A stretch of 35,390 bases of DNA from Fontimonas thermophila (GTDB taxonomy: Bacteria > Pseudomonadota > Gammaproteobacteria > Nevskiales > Nevskiaceae): the NCBI RefSeq assembly GCF_900113085.1, contig NZ_FOOC01000017.1:1-35390 (forward strand), written 5' to 3'. Positions 22,572 through 34,702 of the stretch are shown here, one piece after another. The notes below the pieces were generated by a model that saw nothing but the letters and a program-made list of their open reading frames with translations, was not told where the DNA came from and ran no database searches. Numbering within the stretch: position 1 is the stretch's first letter; each line of letters starts with the position of its first letter. The translations under genes and the position numbers were made by a program.

Positions 22572-22605
22572 GGCCCCGGTGATGCTTCACCGGGGCCGTT
22601 TGCTT
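22572..22605 (+). terminator. Intrinsic terminator after tRNA-Asn
   Basis: Perfect 11-bp stem GGCCCCGGTGA (22572-22582) and TCACCGGGGCC (22587-22597) with a 4-base loop and a T-rich tail (GTTTGCTTT), 14 bases after the tRNA CCA end. Confidence 0.9.
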
Positions 22606-22734
22606 TCCCGGAACCGGCCGCTCTGCGGCAACCCGGCGCCTGCCGTCGATTCCCGGCACGCGACCGTTGGTTGCTCGGGTCCCGCCAAATCCGGACAATA
22701 CGCGCCCCTTTTGCCCCCTTCCGGTGCGTTTTCG

Positions 22735-24753
22735 ATGCCGACGCGTTTCCAGCTGGCCAATGCCATCCGCGCCCTCGCGATGGATGCCGTGCAGAAAGCC
22801 AATTCCGGACATCCCGGCATGCCGATGGGCATGGCCGACATCGCCGAGGTGCTCTGGAACGACTACCTCTCGCACAATCCTGCGAATCCGCAGTGGGTGA
22901 ACCGCGACCGCTTCGTCGTCTCCAACGGGCACGGGTCGATGCTGCTGTATGCCCTGCTGCATCTGACCGGCTATGACCTGCCGATGGAGGAGCTCCAGCA
23001 GTTTCGCCAGTTGCACTCGAAAACGCCAGGGCATCCGGAACACGGGCTGACACCGGGGGTCGAGACCACGACGGGGCCGCTCGGCCAGGGCCTCGCCAAT
23101 GCCGTGGGCATGGCGCTCGCCGAGGCGGTGCTCGCCCGGCAGTTCAACCGCGAGGGTTTCCCGATCGTCGATCACTGGACGTACGTTTTCGCCGGCGATG
23201 GCTGCCTGATGGAGGGTATTTCGCACGAGGCGTGTTCGCTGGCCGGGACACTGGGCTTGAACAAGCTCGTCGTTTTCTACGACGACAACAACATTTCCAT
23301 CGACGGCGAAGTGCACGGCTGGTTCCGCGACGATACGCCGGCACGTTTCGAGGCCTATGGCTGGCAGGTCGTGCGCAATGTCGATGGTCACAATCCGAGC
23401 GAGATCAAGCGCGCGATCGAGACGGCCCGCGCATCCGCCGACAGGCCGACGCTGATCTGCTGCAAGACCATCATCGGTTTTGGCGCGCCGACGCTGCAGG
23501 GCAAGGAAAAATGTCACGGCGCACCCCTGGGAGAAGCGGAAATCGCCCGTGCGCGTGCGCAGCTCGAGTGGCCGTATGCGCCGTTCGAGATCCCGTCCGA
23601 GATCCGATCCGGTTGGGATGCGCGTGCCGCCGGCGCGGCGCGCGAACAGCGCTGGCTGGCGTTGCTGCGGGATTATGCCGCGGCCTATCCGGCCGAAGCG
23701 GCGGAGTTCGAACGCCGGATGAAGGGCGAGCTGCCGGCGGACTGGCCGGCGCAGGTTGCGGCCCTGCTCGCCGAGACACGCACCGCCGACACGCCCGTGG
23801 CGACGCGCAAGGCGTCCAAGAACGTGCTCGACCGGCTCGCACCGCGCTTGCCCGAGCTGTTCGGCGGCTCGGCAGATCTGTCCGAATCCAACTGCACCGA
23901 TTTCAAACAGCATCAGGCGATAGGCTACCGCAGCTTTGCCGGTAACTACGTGCATTACGGCGTGCGTGAGTTCGGCATGGCCGCGATCATGAATGGCATC
24001 GCCCTGCACGGTGGACTGATCCCGTTCGGCGGGACTTTCCTCGTGTTCTCCGACTACGCGCGCAATGCGCTGCGCATGGCGGCGCTGATGAAGCAGCGTG
24101 CGATCTTTGTGCTCACGCACGATTCGATCGGTCTCGGCGAGGATGGACCGACGCACCAGGCCGTCGAGCACCTGGCCTCATTGCGGCTGATTCCCGGCAT
24201 GCACGTCTGGCGTCCGGCCGATCCGTTCGAAACCGCGATCGCCTGGGCCGCGGCGATCGAGCGTAAGGACGGGCCGAGCGTGCTGGCCCTGTCACGCCAG
24301 AATCTGCAGCCGCAGGCGCACGACGAAGCCCACATGCACGACGCACGCCGCGGTGGCTATGTGCTGTGGCAGTCGGAAGATTTTTTGCAGGCACCGGCGG
24401 CGCGGGCGCTGATTCTGATCGCGACCGGCTCGGAGGTGCAGCTCGCTTTTGCCGCGGCACAACGGCTCGCCGCTGCCGGGCGGTGCGTGCGCGTGGTCTC
24501 CATGCCCTGTGTCGAGGTTTTTCTGGCGCAGGATGCGGCGTACCGGGAATCCGTGCTGCCGCCGCAGCTGCGCCGGCGGCTCGCCGTCGAGGCCGGGGTG
24601 AGCGCGTACTGGCGCCTGTTCGTTGGGCTCGACGGCGATGTCGTCGGAGTCGATCGCTTCGGAGAATCGGCGCCGGCGCAGGCCGTGTTCGAGTATCTGG
24701 GCGTGACCGTCGATGCCATCGTCGCCAGGGCGGAGAAGCTGCTGGCGGCGTAA
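22735..24753 (+). CDS. tkt: Transketolase
   Basis: Full-length transketolase of 672 residues, the thiamine-diphosphate enzyme that moves two-carbon units between sugar phosphates in the pentose-phosphate (and Calvin) pathway. N-terminal pyrophosphate domain: [12 protein letters not shown] (21-32), the ThDP motif GDGCLMEG (154-161) with the Asn at about 186. The pyrimidine domain has [16 protein letters not shown] and the downstream [19 protein letters not shown]. The C-terminal domain has the SRQNL and GSEVQLA segments. The ATG at 22735 gives the standard start ([18 protein letters not shown]). It begins 130 bases after the tRNA-Asn terminator and is followed 120 bases later by gap and then pgk. 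This tkt-gap-pgk order is common in proteobacteria and joins pentose-phosphate to lower glycolysis. Confidence 0.97.
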   Translation: MPTRFQLANAIRALAMDAVQKANSGHPGMPMGMADIAEVLWNDYLSHNPANPQWVNRDRFVVSNGHGSMLLYALLHLTGYDLPMEELQQFRQLHSKTPGHPEHGLTPGVETTTGPLGQGLANAVGMALAEAVLARQFNREGFPIVDHWTYVFAGDGCLMEGISHEACSLAGTLGLNKLVVFYDDNNISIDGEVHGWFRDDTPARFEAYGWQVVRNVDGHNPSEIKRAIETARASADRPTLICCKTIIGFGAPTLQGKEKCHGAPLGEAEIARARAQLEWPYAPFEIPSEIRSGWDARAAGAAREQRWLALLRDYAAAYPAEAAEFERRMKGELPADWPAQVAALLAETRTADTPVATRKASKNVLDRLAPRLPELFGGSADLSESNCTDFKQHQAIGYRSFAGNYVHYGVREFGMAAIMNGIALHGGLIPFGGTFLVFSDYARNALRMAALMKQRAIFVLTHDSIGLGEDGPTHQAVEHLASLRLIPGMHVWRPADPFETAIAWAAAIERKDGPSVLALSRQNLQPQAHDEAHMHDARRGGYVLWQSEDFLQAPAARALILIATGSEVQLAFAAAQRLAAAGRCVRVVSMPCVEVFLAQDAAYRESVLPPQLRRRLAVEAGVSAYWRLFVGLDGDVVGVDRFGESAPAQAVFEYLGVTVDAIVARAEKLLAA

Positions 24754-24828
24754 AATGATGGAATCGCCTGCGCGTGCAGGCCGAGTCCCGAGACGTGGAT
24801 TGAACAATGCCCATGTGCGGGGGCATGA

Positions 24829-25875
<1,047 letters not shown>

Positions 25876-25889
25876 AGACGCGAGCGCAT

Positions 25890-25942
25890 GGGGAATCGGG
25901 TTTGCCGGGACGGATGCCCGATTCCCCGTTTTCGTTTCCGTT
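25890..25942 (+). terminator. Intrinsic terminator or attenuator between gap and pgk
   Basis: Perfect 11-bp stem GGGGAATCGGG (25890-25900) and CCCGATTCCCC (25917-25927), loop of 16 bases, then GTTTTCGTTTCCGTTTT. The T-rich tail is interrupted by G and C, so part of the transcription may read on into pgk. Confidence 0.7.
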
Positions 25943-25976
25943 TTACTCTCACGGTTCACGATTCCTGGAGCATCCG

Positions 25977-27152
25977 ATGCCCATCCTGCGCATGTCCGAT
26001 CTCGATCTGGCCGGCAAGCGTGTGCTGATCCGCCAGGACCTCAACGTACCGATCCACAACGGCCGGATCACCTCCGATGCGCGTCTGCGTGCGTCGCTGC
26101 CGACCCTCAAGCTCGCGCTGGAGAAAGGTGCTGCGGTGCTGGTGATTTCGCATCTGGGCCGCCCCAAGGCCGGCCGCCTCGATCCGGACGCTTCGCTGAC
26201 GCCGGTCGCGGCCTGGCTATCTAATGCGCTGGGACGGACGGTGCCGCTGATCAGCAACTGGATCGATGGGGTGAACCTCGAGCCCGGCCAGATCGCAGTC
26301 GGCGAGAACACGCGTTTTCTCAAGGGCGAGAAAGAAGACGACGAGACGCTGGCCAGGAAAATGGCCGCGCTGTGCGATGTCTATGTGATGGATGCCTTTG
26401 GCACGGCGCATCGCGCCGAGGCTTCGACACATGGCGTGGCCCGCTTCGCGCCGGTGGCCTGCGCCGGTCCGCTGCTCGCCGCAGAACTTGATGCGCTCGG
26501 CAAGGCGTTGGCGAATCCGCAGCGGCCACTTGCCGTGATCGTCGGCGGCAGCAAGGTTTCGACCAAGCTCGATCTGCTCCACAACCTCGCCGACAAGGCC
26601 GACCAGCTGATCATCGGCGGCGGCATCGCCAACACCTTTCTCGCCGCTGCCGGACACCGCGTCGGCAAATCCTTGTACGAGCCCGACATGCTCGACACCG
26701 CACGCGCGATCCGCGCCAAGATCCAGGCCCGTGGCGGCGACATTCCGCTGCCCGAGGACGTCGTCGTCGCCACCGAAATTTCTGCGGAGGCGCGTGCCGA
26801 GGTGCGTGCAGTCGGCGATATCCACGATGACGAGATGATTCTCGACATCGGGCCGAAGACGCGTGCCAGACTCGCAGTCGCGCTCAAGCGTGCCGGCACC
26901 ATCGTCTGGAATGGGCCGGTGGGCGTGTTCGAATACGACGCCTTTGCCGGTGGCACCCAAGCTCTGGCGCAGGCGATCGCCGAGGCGCCGGCGTTTTCGC
27001 TCGCCGGTGGCGGCGACACGCTTGCGGCCATCGACAAGTTTGGTGTTGCCGACAAGATTGGCTACATCTCCACCGGCGGCGGCGCTTTCCTCGAGTTTCT
27101 CGAAGGCAAGACCCTGCCGGCGGTGGCGGCGCTGGCAGCGCGCGGCATGTGA
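25977..27152 (+). CDS. pgk: Phosphoglycerate kinase
   Basis: Phosphoglycerate kinase of 391 residues that makes ATP from 1,3-bisphosphoglycerate. It aligns closely in mind with E. coli Pgk: the signature [11 protein letters not shown], the ligand-binding [36 protein letters not shown], and the C-terminal nucleotide motif [13 protein letters not shown] with [14 protein letters not shown]. The length and ending ([16 protein letters not shown]) are normal. The ATG at 25977 has TGGAG 6 bases upstream; an ATG at 25992 is a less likely alternative. It belongs with tkt and gap, but pyk and fba do not follow; lemA begins 130 bases later behind its own promoter. Confidence 0.98.
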   Translation: MPILRMSDLDLAGKRVLIRQDLNVPIHNGRITSDARLRASLPTLKLALEKGAAVLVISHLGRPKAGRLDPDASLTPVAAWLSNALGRTVPLISNWIDGVNLEPGQIAVGENTRFLKGEKEDDETLARKMAALCDVYVMDAFGTAHRAEASTHGVARFAPVACAGPLLAAELDALGKALANPQRPLAVIVGGSKVSTKLDLLHNLADKADQLIIGGGIANTFLAAAGHRVGKSLYEPDMLDTARAIRAKIQARGGDIPLPEDVVVATEISAEARAEVRAVGDIHDDEMILDIGPKTRARLAVALKRAGTIVWNGPVGVFEYDAFAGGTQALAQAIAEAPAFSLAGGGDTLAAIDKFGVADKIGYISTGGGAFLEFLEGKTLPAVAALAARGM

Positions 27153-27215
27153 GTTCAGATCGGCGCCGCGGAGGCGGTGGTTTTCGCCATCCGATGTGGC
27201 GCGGTGCCGACCCGC

Positions 27216-27243
27216 TTGAAACCCGCGGGTGCGGACCTACGAT
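27216..27243 (+). promoter_or_regulatory. Sigma-70-type promoter of the lemA cassette
   Basis: TTGAAA (27216-27221, 5 of 6 to TTGACA) and TACGAT (27238-27243, 4 of 6) with 16 bases between. The start of transcription would be about 33 bases before the lemA ATG. Confidence 0.5.
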
Positions 27244-27282
27244 AGCCAGACGTTACCCTGTGCTTGCTGGGAAGACCGTCCG

Positions 27283-27879
27283 ATGAAACGCATCCTCGTG
27301 CTGTGCCTGCTGCCCACCGCGCTGCTGTTGTCCGCTTGCGGCTACAACACGCTGCAAAGACAGGACGAACAGGTCAAGGCCGCCTGGGCCGAAGTGCTGA
27401 ACCAGTATCAGCGCCGGGCCGATCTTGTGCCCAATCTGGTCAACACGGTGAAGGGCTATGCGGCCCAGGAGGAGCGTGTGCTCACCGAGGTCACCGAGGC
27501 ACGCGCACGCGTCGGCCAGATCCGGGTTTCGGCAGACACTGTCGACGATGCAGCCAAGCTACAGGAATTCGCGCAGGCACAAGGAGCGCTGTCCAGCGCA
27601 CTGTCGCGTTTGCTCGTCGTCGCCGAGAGCTATCCGCAGCTCAAGTCCGATGCCCTGTTCCGCGACCTGCAGGCCCAGCTTGAGGGCACCGAAAACCGCA
27701 TCGCCGTTGCGCGCAACCGCTATATCCAGGCGGTGCAGAACTACAACACGACGGTCCGCTCGTTCCCGAGCAACCTCACCGCGATGCTGTTCGGCATGAC
27801 GGTGAAACCGAGTTTCACCGTTGAGGACGAGAAAGCGCTCGCCAGGCCGCCGGAAGTGAATTTCGGCAACGGCGGCTGA
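27283..27879 (+). CDS. lemA: LemA family lipoprotein
   Basis: Envelope protein of 198 residues with a lipoprotein signal peptide (lipobox LSAC, Cys19). The LemA domain, an all-helical bundle, covers most of the rest: YNTLQRQDEQVKAAWAEVL, the signature NQYQRRADLVPNLVNTVKGYA, then ENRIAVARNRYIQAVQNYN and FPSNLTAMLFG. The next residue after the Cys is Gly. LemA proteins sit in the inner or outer membrane facing the periplasm; their action is not established, though they are regularly linked with TPM-domain proteins and sometimes with metalloproteases. Here the TPM gene follows after 13 bases, consistent with an operon. Confidence 0.93.
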   Translation: MKRILVLCLLPTALLLSACGYNTLQRQDEQVKAAWAEVLNQYQRRADLVPNLVNTVKGYAAQEERVLTEVTEARARVGQIRVSADTVDDAAKLQEFAQAQGALSSALSRLLVVAESYPQLKSDALFRDLQAQLEGTENRIAVARNRYIQAVQNYNTTVRSFPSNLTAMLFGMTVKPSFTVEDEKALARPPEVNFGNGG

Positions 27880-27892
27880 AGTAGGTAGTGCC

Positions 27893-28717
27893 ATGCTGTT
27901 GCGCGCCGCACTCGCTGCCATCGCTGTCGTCTGCGGATCGATTGCAGCTGCGCAGGTGCCGGTGCCTCCGGTTGCGCGCGTCACCGATCTCACCGGCACG
28001 CTTTCGTCCGCGCAACAGGCCGAGCTGACGCAGCGGTTGGCCGAATTCGAGGCGAAGAAGGGCGCGCAAGTCGCCGTGCTGATCGTGCCCACGACCGCGC
28101 CGGAGACGATCGAACAATACGCGCTGCGAGTCGCCGAAACCTGGCAGCTCGGGCGCAAAGGCATCGACGACGGGGCGCTGCTGGTCATCGCGAAGAATGA
28201 CCGCCGGATGCGGATCGAAGTCGGTTACGGACTCGAGGGCATCCTGCCGGATGCGGTGGCCAAACGCATCATTGCCGAGACGATTGCACCGCGCTTTCGC
28301 GATGGCGACTGGTATGGCGGCATTCGTGCGGGAATCGAGCAGATGCTTGCGACGATCGAGGGCGAACCTTTGCCCGCCCCGAAATTCTCTGCGCTGCAGG
28401 AAGATGACGGCGATCTCCTCGCCATCCTTTTGGCCATTCCGCTTCTGATCGGCCATGGTTTGCGCCGCTTGTTCGGGGCCTTGCCCGCAGCTTTGCTGAT
28501 GGGCGCGCTGGCTGCTGTCGTCGTCTGGGTGGCCAGCGGCATCGTGCTGCTCAGCAGCATCGTCGGTCTGGTTACTTTCGCGCTCGTGTTGGGCGGGGTT
28601 GCCGGCAGGGTGAGCAGCCTCGGTGGAGGTCGGTGGGGTGGCGGCGGTTACGCAGGGGGTGGATTCCGTGGCGGCGGTGGGCGCTTTGGTGGCGGTGGGG
28701 CATCGGGGAGCTGGTGA
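27893..28717 (+). CDS. TPM-domain membrane protein (YgcG family)
   Basis: Protein of 274 residues with a signal peptide (cleavage near residue 20) and a periplasmic TPM domain (about 28-155). Family phrases include VTDLTGTLSSAQQAELTQRLAEFE read in two parts, QVAVLIVPTT, GIDDGALLVIAKNDRRMRIEVGYGLEG and PRFRDGDWYGGI. After a linker come transmembrane helices (about 174-187, 198-215 and 217-237) and a Gly-rich, low-complexity C-terminal tail (244-271; repeated GGG units), which is typical of this family. TPM proteins bind or process partner proteins in thylakoid photosystem repair and unknown bacterial processes. It overlaps the next TPM gene by one base (TGATG), suggesting translational coupling. 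Confidence 0.9.
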   Translation: MLLRAALAAIAVVCGSIAAAQVPVPPVARVTDLTGTLSSAQQAELTQRLAEFEAKKGAQVAVLIVPTTAPETIEQYALRVAETWQLGRKGIDDGALLVIAKNDRRMRIEVGYGLEGILPDAVAKRIIAETIAPRFRDGDWYGGIRAGIEQMLATIEGEPLPAPKFSALQEDDGDLLAILLAIPLLIGHGLRRLFGALPAALLMGALAAVVVWVASGIVLLSSIVGLVTFALVLGGVAGRVSSLGGGRWGGGGYAGGGFRGGGGRFGGGGASGSW

Positions 28718-29217
28718 TGGACGTGCTACGGATGCTGCGGCATCTATGCGTCGGCGACTGGTGGCTGCGACGCACGTTTCCGCCGTCGGCGCTGGCCGCC
28801 ATCGAACGCGCGATTCGCGCCTGCGAGGAGCGTCATGCCGGTGAGATCCGGTTCGTCGTCGAAACCGCGCTGCCATGGGCGGCGCTGCGCCGTGGCGTCA
28901 CCCCGCGTGAACGCGCGCTGGAGGTGTTCGCGCTGCAGGGTGTCTGGGATACCGAGCACAACAACGGCGTGCTGATCTTCGTTCTGCTCGCCGACCGCGA
29001 CGTCGAGATCGTCGCCGATCGCGGTGTCGCCGGAGGACGGGTCGCCGCTGCCGAGTGGGAAGCCTGCTGCCGGGTAATGGAGCAGCATTTCCGCGAGGGC
29101 CGTTTTCTCCAAGGAGCGATTGCCGGTATCGAGGCTGTTGCCGAGGTGCTGCGCCGGCATCCACCGGGGCGCAAAGGTCCGGCCAACGAACTGCCGGATG
29201 CGCCCGTGGTTCTGTAG
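28717..29217 (+). CDS. TPM-domain protein, cytoplasmic type
   Basis: Protein of 166 residues, a second, shorter TPM domain without signal peptide or transmembrane segment. It has FPPSALAAIERAIRACEERH, EIRFVVETALPW, the family's GVWDTEHNNGVLIFVLLADRDVEIVADRG (in two parts) and EGRFLQGAIAGIEAV. This N-terminal-less subtype usually stands next to a membrane-bound TPM protein and LemA, as here. The ATG overlaps the stop of the upstream TPM gene. Function is unknown; a paired action with the membrane-bound TPM protein is a reasonable inference. Confidence 0.88.
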   Translation: MDVLRMLRHLCVGDWWLRRTFPPSALAAIERAIRACEERHAGEIRFVVETALPWAALRRGVTPRERALEVFALQGVWDTEHNNGVLIFVLLADRDVEIVADRGVAGGRVAAAEWEACCRVMEQHFREGRFLQGAIAGIEAVAEVLRRHPPGRKGPANELPDAPVVL

Positions 29218-29253
29218 ACTTGAAAAATTTCCGACTCTTCCGCGAGGCCTGCC

Positions 29254-30096
29254 GTGCGTTTCCAAGGCACCCAAAACTATGTCGCCACTGACGATCTGAT
29301 GATGGCGGTGAACGCTGCCGTGACCTTGCAGCGGCCGCTGCTCGTCAAGGGTGAGCCCGGCACCGGCAAGACCCAGCTCGCGCGCGAGATCGCCGCGGCG
29401 CTGGGCTTGCCGTTTTATGACTGGGCAATCAAGTCGACGACCAAGGCGCAGCACGGCCTTTATGAGTACGACGCGGTATCCCGGCTGCGCGATTCGCAGC
29501 TGGGCAGCGAGCGTGTCAAGGACATTCGCAACTACATCATCAAGGGCAAGCTGTGGGAGGCGTTCGAATCGGAAAAGCAGCCGGTTTTGCTGATCGATGA
29601 GATCGACAAGGCCGACATCGAATTCCCCAACGATCTGCTGCGCGAGCTCGACCAGATGGAGTTCTACGTCCACGAGACGCGCGAGACGGTGCGCGCACGG
29701 CACCGCCCGATCATCATCATCACCAGCAACAACGAAAAAGAGCTGCCGGATGCTTTTTTGCGCCGGTGTTTTTTCCACTACATCCGCTTTCCGGATCGAG
29801 AGACGATGCAGAAGATCGTCGATGTCCATTTCCCGGATATAAAAAAGAATCTGGTCAAGGAGGCGATGGAAGTGTTTTTTGGCCTGCGCGAGTTGCCGGG
29901 ACTGAAGAAAAAACCTTCGACCTCGGAGCTGCTCGACTGGCTCAAGCTGCTGCTCGCCGAAGACATCGACCCGGCCGTGTTGCGCGAATCCAGCAGCAAA
30001 AAGACGTTGCCGCCGCTTTATGGAGCGCTGCTGAAAAACGAGGCCGACGTCCATTTGTTCGAGCGCGTGGCCTTCATGGCACGGCGCTCGAATTGA
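29254..30096 (+). CDS. MoxR-type AAA+ ATPase
   Basis: ATPase of 280 residues, MoxR/CoxD-like. Walker A GEPGTGKT (33-40), Walker B VLLIDEIDKA (111-120), sensor 1 TSNN (157-160), an arginine-finger region LRRC (169-172) and the C-terminal helical lid with LPPLYGALLKNEADVHLFERVA are all intact. MoxR ATPases act as chaperones, loading or activating partner proteins, usually with a von Willebrand factor A (VWA) protein made from the next gene. It starts at GTG with GAGG upstream, 36 bases after the TPM gene. No VWA gene follows: the next 344 bases are non-coding and the following gene is acs on the opposite strand. The partner may therefore be encoded elsewhere or have been lost. Confidence 0.92.
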   Translation: MRFQGTQNYVATDDLMMAVNAAVTLQRPLLVKGEPGTGKTQLAREIAAALGLPFYDWAIKSTTKAQHGLYEYDAVSRLRDSQLGSERVKDIRNYIIKGKLWEAFESEKQPVLLIDEIDKADIEFPNDLLRELDQMEFYVHETRETVRARHRPIIIITSNNEKELPDAFLRRCFFHYIRFPDRETMQKIVDVHFPDIKKNLVKEAMEVFFGLRELPGLKKKPSTSELLDWLKLLLAEDIDPAVLRESSSKKTLPPLYGALLKNEADVHLFERVAFMARRSN

Positions 30097-30440
30097 GCGC
30101 TTGGCCAGCCGCCGATCAGTCGTCAGACAAGCGGGAACGGCGAGTCCACGCGCCGGTTCGGCAGCGCGGCTCGGGCACGCTTCGCTTGAAGAGCGCGGTT
30201 CGGTTCAATTGCGTTGCCGCCGCAGGCCACGGCCCGCCGGCGGTCAGTGTCCCGGATGATGCAGCCAAGCATTGATGAGCGCGGTTGGCGATTAGGCATG
30301 TAGTACACCGGAACCGCGCTGTTGCGGCTGCGGTGATCGATGCGGCCACCCTGGTTGCGTTCGTGCCTTGCCCGTGAGGCTTTTGCCCCCGCGGTTGCTT
30401 CTACGGCCGCACGGCGCGGGCGCAGTGCCGGGTGAGGCGC
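30097..30440. other. Non-coding region between the MoxR gene and acs
   Basis: 344 bases with no convincing gene on either strand and no strong terminator. From 30248 it carries a 13-base match to the tip of the IS481-family element seen at 35047, and it is suggestive of degraded mobile DNA. The minus-strand reading after that tip has no recognisable protein motif. Both flanking genes are convergent, so at least one terminator is expected here, but none stood out. Confidence 0.5.
30248..30260 (+). mobile_element. IS481-type terminal motif, possible IS remnant
   Basis: TGTCCCGGATGAT, identical to the first 13 bases of the IS481-family element at 35047-35059; a preceding G also matches. The bases after it differ from the intact left end, which would fit a right end (in inverted orientation) or a different member of the family. 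At most about 190 bases of IS could lie here before the acs stop codon. A chance match is possible. Confidence 0.35.
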
Positions 30441-32429
<1,989 letters not shown>

Positions 32430-32483
32430 GGCGATCTCCAACGGCTGCACAGGCCGGGCCGCGATCGATGCGGCCCGGCCGCG

Positions 32484-32512
32484 ATGGTACGACAAAGCGC
32501 ATGTCGTGCCAC
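32484..32512 (-). promoter_or_regulatory. Candidate acs promoter overlapped by a dyad operator
   Basis: On the minus strand GTGGCA (32512-32507) and TACCAT (32489-32484) lie 17 bases apart, each 4 of 6 to consensus. The imperfect dyad GGTACGACA (32486-32494) and TGTCGTGCC (32502-32510), 8 of 9 pairs, covers most of this promoter. Such a layout suits a repressor that would block polymerase. The regulator is unknown. Confidence 0.45.
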
Positions 32513-32535
32513 AGGGCGCCTCGCCGAAATAGGCC

Positions 32536-32564
32536 TTGCCTTGCCGCCGTGGACACGGTATGAC
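32536..32564 (+). promoter_or_regulatory. Possible promoter of the DUF4212-actP operon
   Basis: TTGCCT (32536-32541) and TATGAC (32559-32564), spacer 17 bases, 4 of 6 each. It reads toward the symporter genes and lies next to the dyad at 32486-32510. Transcription would start about 58 bases before the DUF4212 gene. Confidence 0.35.
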
Positions 32565-32628
32565 CCGACCCGCGCGGATCGAATCATACCGCTGCGACCA
32601 TTTGAGTCGACTTCATGGGTGAACAGCG

Positions 32629-32889
32629 ATGCGCAGTCACCCATCATCCTCTGCTTACTGGAAGGCCAACATCCGCCTGGTGCTGGTACTGCTCGCGATC
32701 TGGTTCGCGGTGTCTTATGGCGCCGGCATTTTGTTCGCGGACTGGCTCGACCAGTTCCGGTTCTTCGGCTTCAAGCTGGGGTTCTGGTTCGCGCAGCAGG
32801 GTTCGATCTACGTCTTCATCGGCCTGATTTTCTACTACGCCTGGCGCATGAACCGGCTCGATCGCGAGTACGACGTCCACGAGGACTAG
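32629..32889 (+). CDS. DUF4212 protein, small subunit of the acetate symporter
   Basis: Small inner-membrane protein of 86 residues with two transmembrane helices (about 15-36 and 52-72). It carries the DUF4212 phrases [36 protein letters not shown] and the ending [17 protein letters not shown]-like charged tail. In many proteobacteria it is always beside a sodium:solute symporter, and is called the small subunit of the sodium/substrate symporter. It is followed by the symporter after 11 bases, so they are made together. Confidence 0.93.
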   Translation: MRSHPSSSAYWKANIRLVLVLLAIWFAVSYGAGILFADWLDQFRFFGFKLGFWFAQQGSIYVFIGLIFYYAWRMNRLDREYDVHED

Positions 32890-32900
32890 GAGCCAATCCC

Positions 32901-34589
32901 ATGGATGGCATGACCTGGGCTTACCTGATCGTCGGTGCGAGTTTTGCGCTGTACATCGGGATTGCGATCTGGTCGCGCGCCAGCTCGACGGCAGACTACT
33001 ACATTGCCGGTCGCGGGGTTTCGCCGGTGGCCAACGGCATGGCCACGGCCGCCGACTGGATGAGCGCCGCCTCGTTCATCTCGATGGCTGGTCTGATCGC
33101 CTTCATGGGCCGCGACGGCTCGGTGTATCTGATGGGCTGGACCGGCGGCTACGTCCTGCTGGCGCTTTTGCTCGCGCCCTATCTGCGCAAGTTCGGCAAA
33201 TTCACCGTGCCGGACTTCGTCGGCGACCGCTACTACTCGCAGACCGCGCGCATGGTTGCGGTGGTCTGCGCGATCTTCGTGTCGTTCACCTATGTCGCCG
33301 GGCAGATGCGTGGCGTCGGCATCGTGTTCTCGCGCTTTCTCGAGGTGGATATCAATACCGGTGTGATCATCGGCATGGCGATCGTGTTTTTCTACGCCGT
33401 GCTCGGCGGCATGAAGGGCATCACCTATACCCAGGTAGCGCAGTACTGCGTGCTGATCTTCGCCTACATGGTGCCGGCGATCTTCATTTCGCTGATGCTG
33501 ACCGGTAATCCGATTCCGCAGCTTGGCTTTGGCGCCAAGACCGCGGACGGTGTCTATCTGCTCGACAAGCTCGACGGCCTGGTGACCGAACTCGGCTTTG
33601 CGGCCTACACCGCGGGGGTCAAGCCGACGATCGACGTGTTCTGCATCACGCTGGCGCTGATGGTTGGCACCGCCGGCCTGCCGCACGTGATCGTGCGCTT
33701 TTTCACCGTGCCCAAGGTGCGCGACGCCCGCGTATCCGCCGGTTGGGCGTTGGTATTCATCGCCATTCTCTATACCACGGCGCCGGCCGTCGCCGCCTTC
33801 GCCCGCACCAATCTGATCGAAACCATCCACAACAAGCCTTACGCCGAAGCGCCGGGCTGGGTACGGAGCTGGGAGAAGACCGGACTGATTGAGTGGAAGG
33901 ACAAGAATGCCGACGGCGTCATGCAGTACCTCGCCGCGCCGGACAAGAACGAGATGACCATCGACCGCGACATCATGGTGCTGGCGAATCCGGAGATCGC
34001 GAAGCTGCCGAACTGGGTCATCGCCCTGGTTGCCGCCGGCGGCCTCGCCGCCGCCTTGTCGACCGCGGCGGGCCTGCTGCTGGTGATCTCGACCTCGATC
34101 TCGCACGACCTGCTGAAGAAGACGCTGATGCCCGGCATTACCGACAAGCAGGAGCTGCTGTTCGCGCGCCTGGCCGCGGCGGTGGCGATCGGCATCGCCG
34201 GCTATCTCGGCATCCACCCACCGGGCTTCGTCGCCCAGGTGGTCGCCTTTGCGTTCGGCCTTGCGGCCTCGTCGTTCTTCCCGGCGATCATCCTCGGCAT
34301 TTTCTCGCGCCGCATGAACAAGGAAGGCGCGATCGCCGGCATGATCTCGGGCATCACCGTCACCGCGGCCTACATCATCTACTTCAAGTTCCTGAACCCG
34401 GCCGCGAACGTGCCCGCCAACTGGTTTTTGGGCATCTCGCCGGAGGGCTTCGGCGCTATCGGCATGCTGGTGAACGTTGCGGTGGCCACCGCCGTCGCGG
34501 CGCTGACCAAGCCGCCGCTGCGGCGCGTGCAGGAGATCGTCGAGCACATCCGTGTGCCGCGCGGTGCCAGCGCCGCGCGCATGCACTGA
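32901..34589 (+). CDS. Sodium:solute symporter, ActP-like acetate permease
   Basis: Integral membrane protein of 562 residues with about 13 predicted transmembrane helices, of the SSS family, closest in type to ActP (cation/acetate symporter). Marks include [27 protein letters not shown] in two parts, [30 protein letters not shown], the sodium-site [12 protein letters not shown] and the [20 protein letters not shown] region. A soluble loop (about 310-360) contains KNADGVMQY. The ATG at 32901 has AGGAG 8 bases upstream and gives the standard N-terminus. Being opposite acs argues strongly for short-chain acids such as acetate as substrate. A terminator lies about 115 bases after the stop codon. 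Confidence 0.95.
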   Translation: MDGMTWAYLIVGASFALYIGIAIWSRASSTADYYIAGRGVSPVANGMATAADWMSAASFISMAGLIAFMGRDGSVYLMGWTGGYVLLALLLAPYLRKFGKFTVPDFVGDRYYSQTARMVAVVCAIFVSFTYVAGQMRGVGIVFSRFLEVDINTGVIIGMAIVFFYAVLGGMKGITYTQVAQYCVLIFAYMVPAIFISLMLTGNPIPQLGFGAKTADGVYLLDKLDGLVTELGFAAYTAGVKPTIDVFCITLALMVGTAGLPHVIVRFFTVPKVRDARVSAGWALVFIAILYTTAPAVAAFARTNLIETIHNKPYAEAPGWVRSWEKTGLIEWKDKNADGVMQYLAAPDKNEMTIDRDIMVLANPEIAKLPNWVIALVAAGGLAAALSTAAGLLLVISTSISHDLLKKTLMPGITDKQELLFARLAAAVAIGIAGYLGIHPPGFVAQVVAFAFGLAASSFFPAIILGIFSRRMNKEGAIAGMISGITVTAAYIIYFKFLNPAANVPANWFLGISPEGFGAIGMLVNVAVATAVAALTKPPLRRVQEIVEHIRVPRGASAARMH

Positions 34590-34702
34590 AAACAAATGCC
34601 TGTCGAGTCATGAGCCTGCGACGGGAGGTCTCGAAAAAACACAACGTCTGATGTACAAAGTGACTGCCCGGTCGCTTTCCCTCCCTTGGGCCGGGTATGC
34701 TG

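Noticed and set aside
22516-24171. A 551-residue open frame antisense to transketolase
   Set aside because: Overlaps tRNA-Asn as well as tkt and has no family features; shadow frame.
28620-28712. GGC/GGT-rich repeats that could pass for a DNA repeat array
   Set aside because: They encode the Gly-rich tail normal for membrane TPM proteins, and are not a CRISPR or tandem-repeat locus.
32886-34595. A 569-residue His/Gly/Arg-rich open frame antisense to the symporter gene
   Set aside because: Mirror of the repetitive hydrophobic codons of the symporter; not a membrane or soluble protein family.
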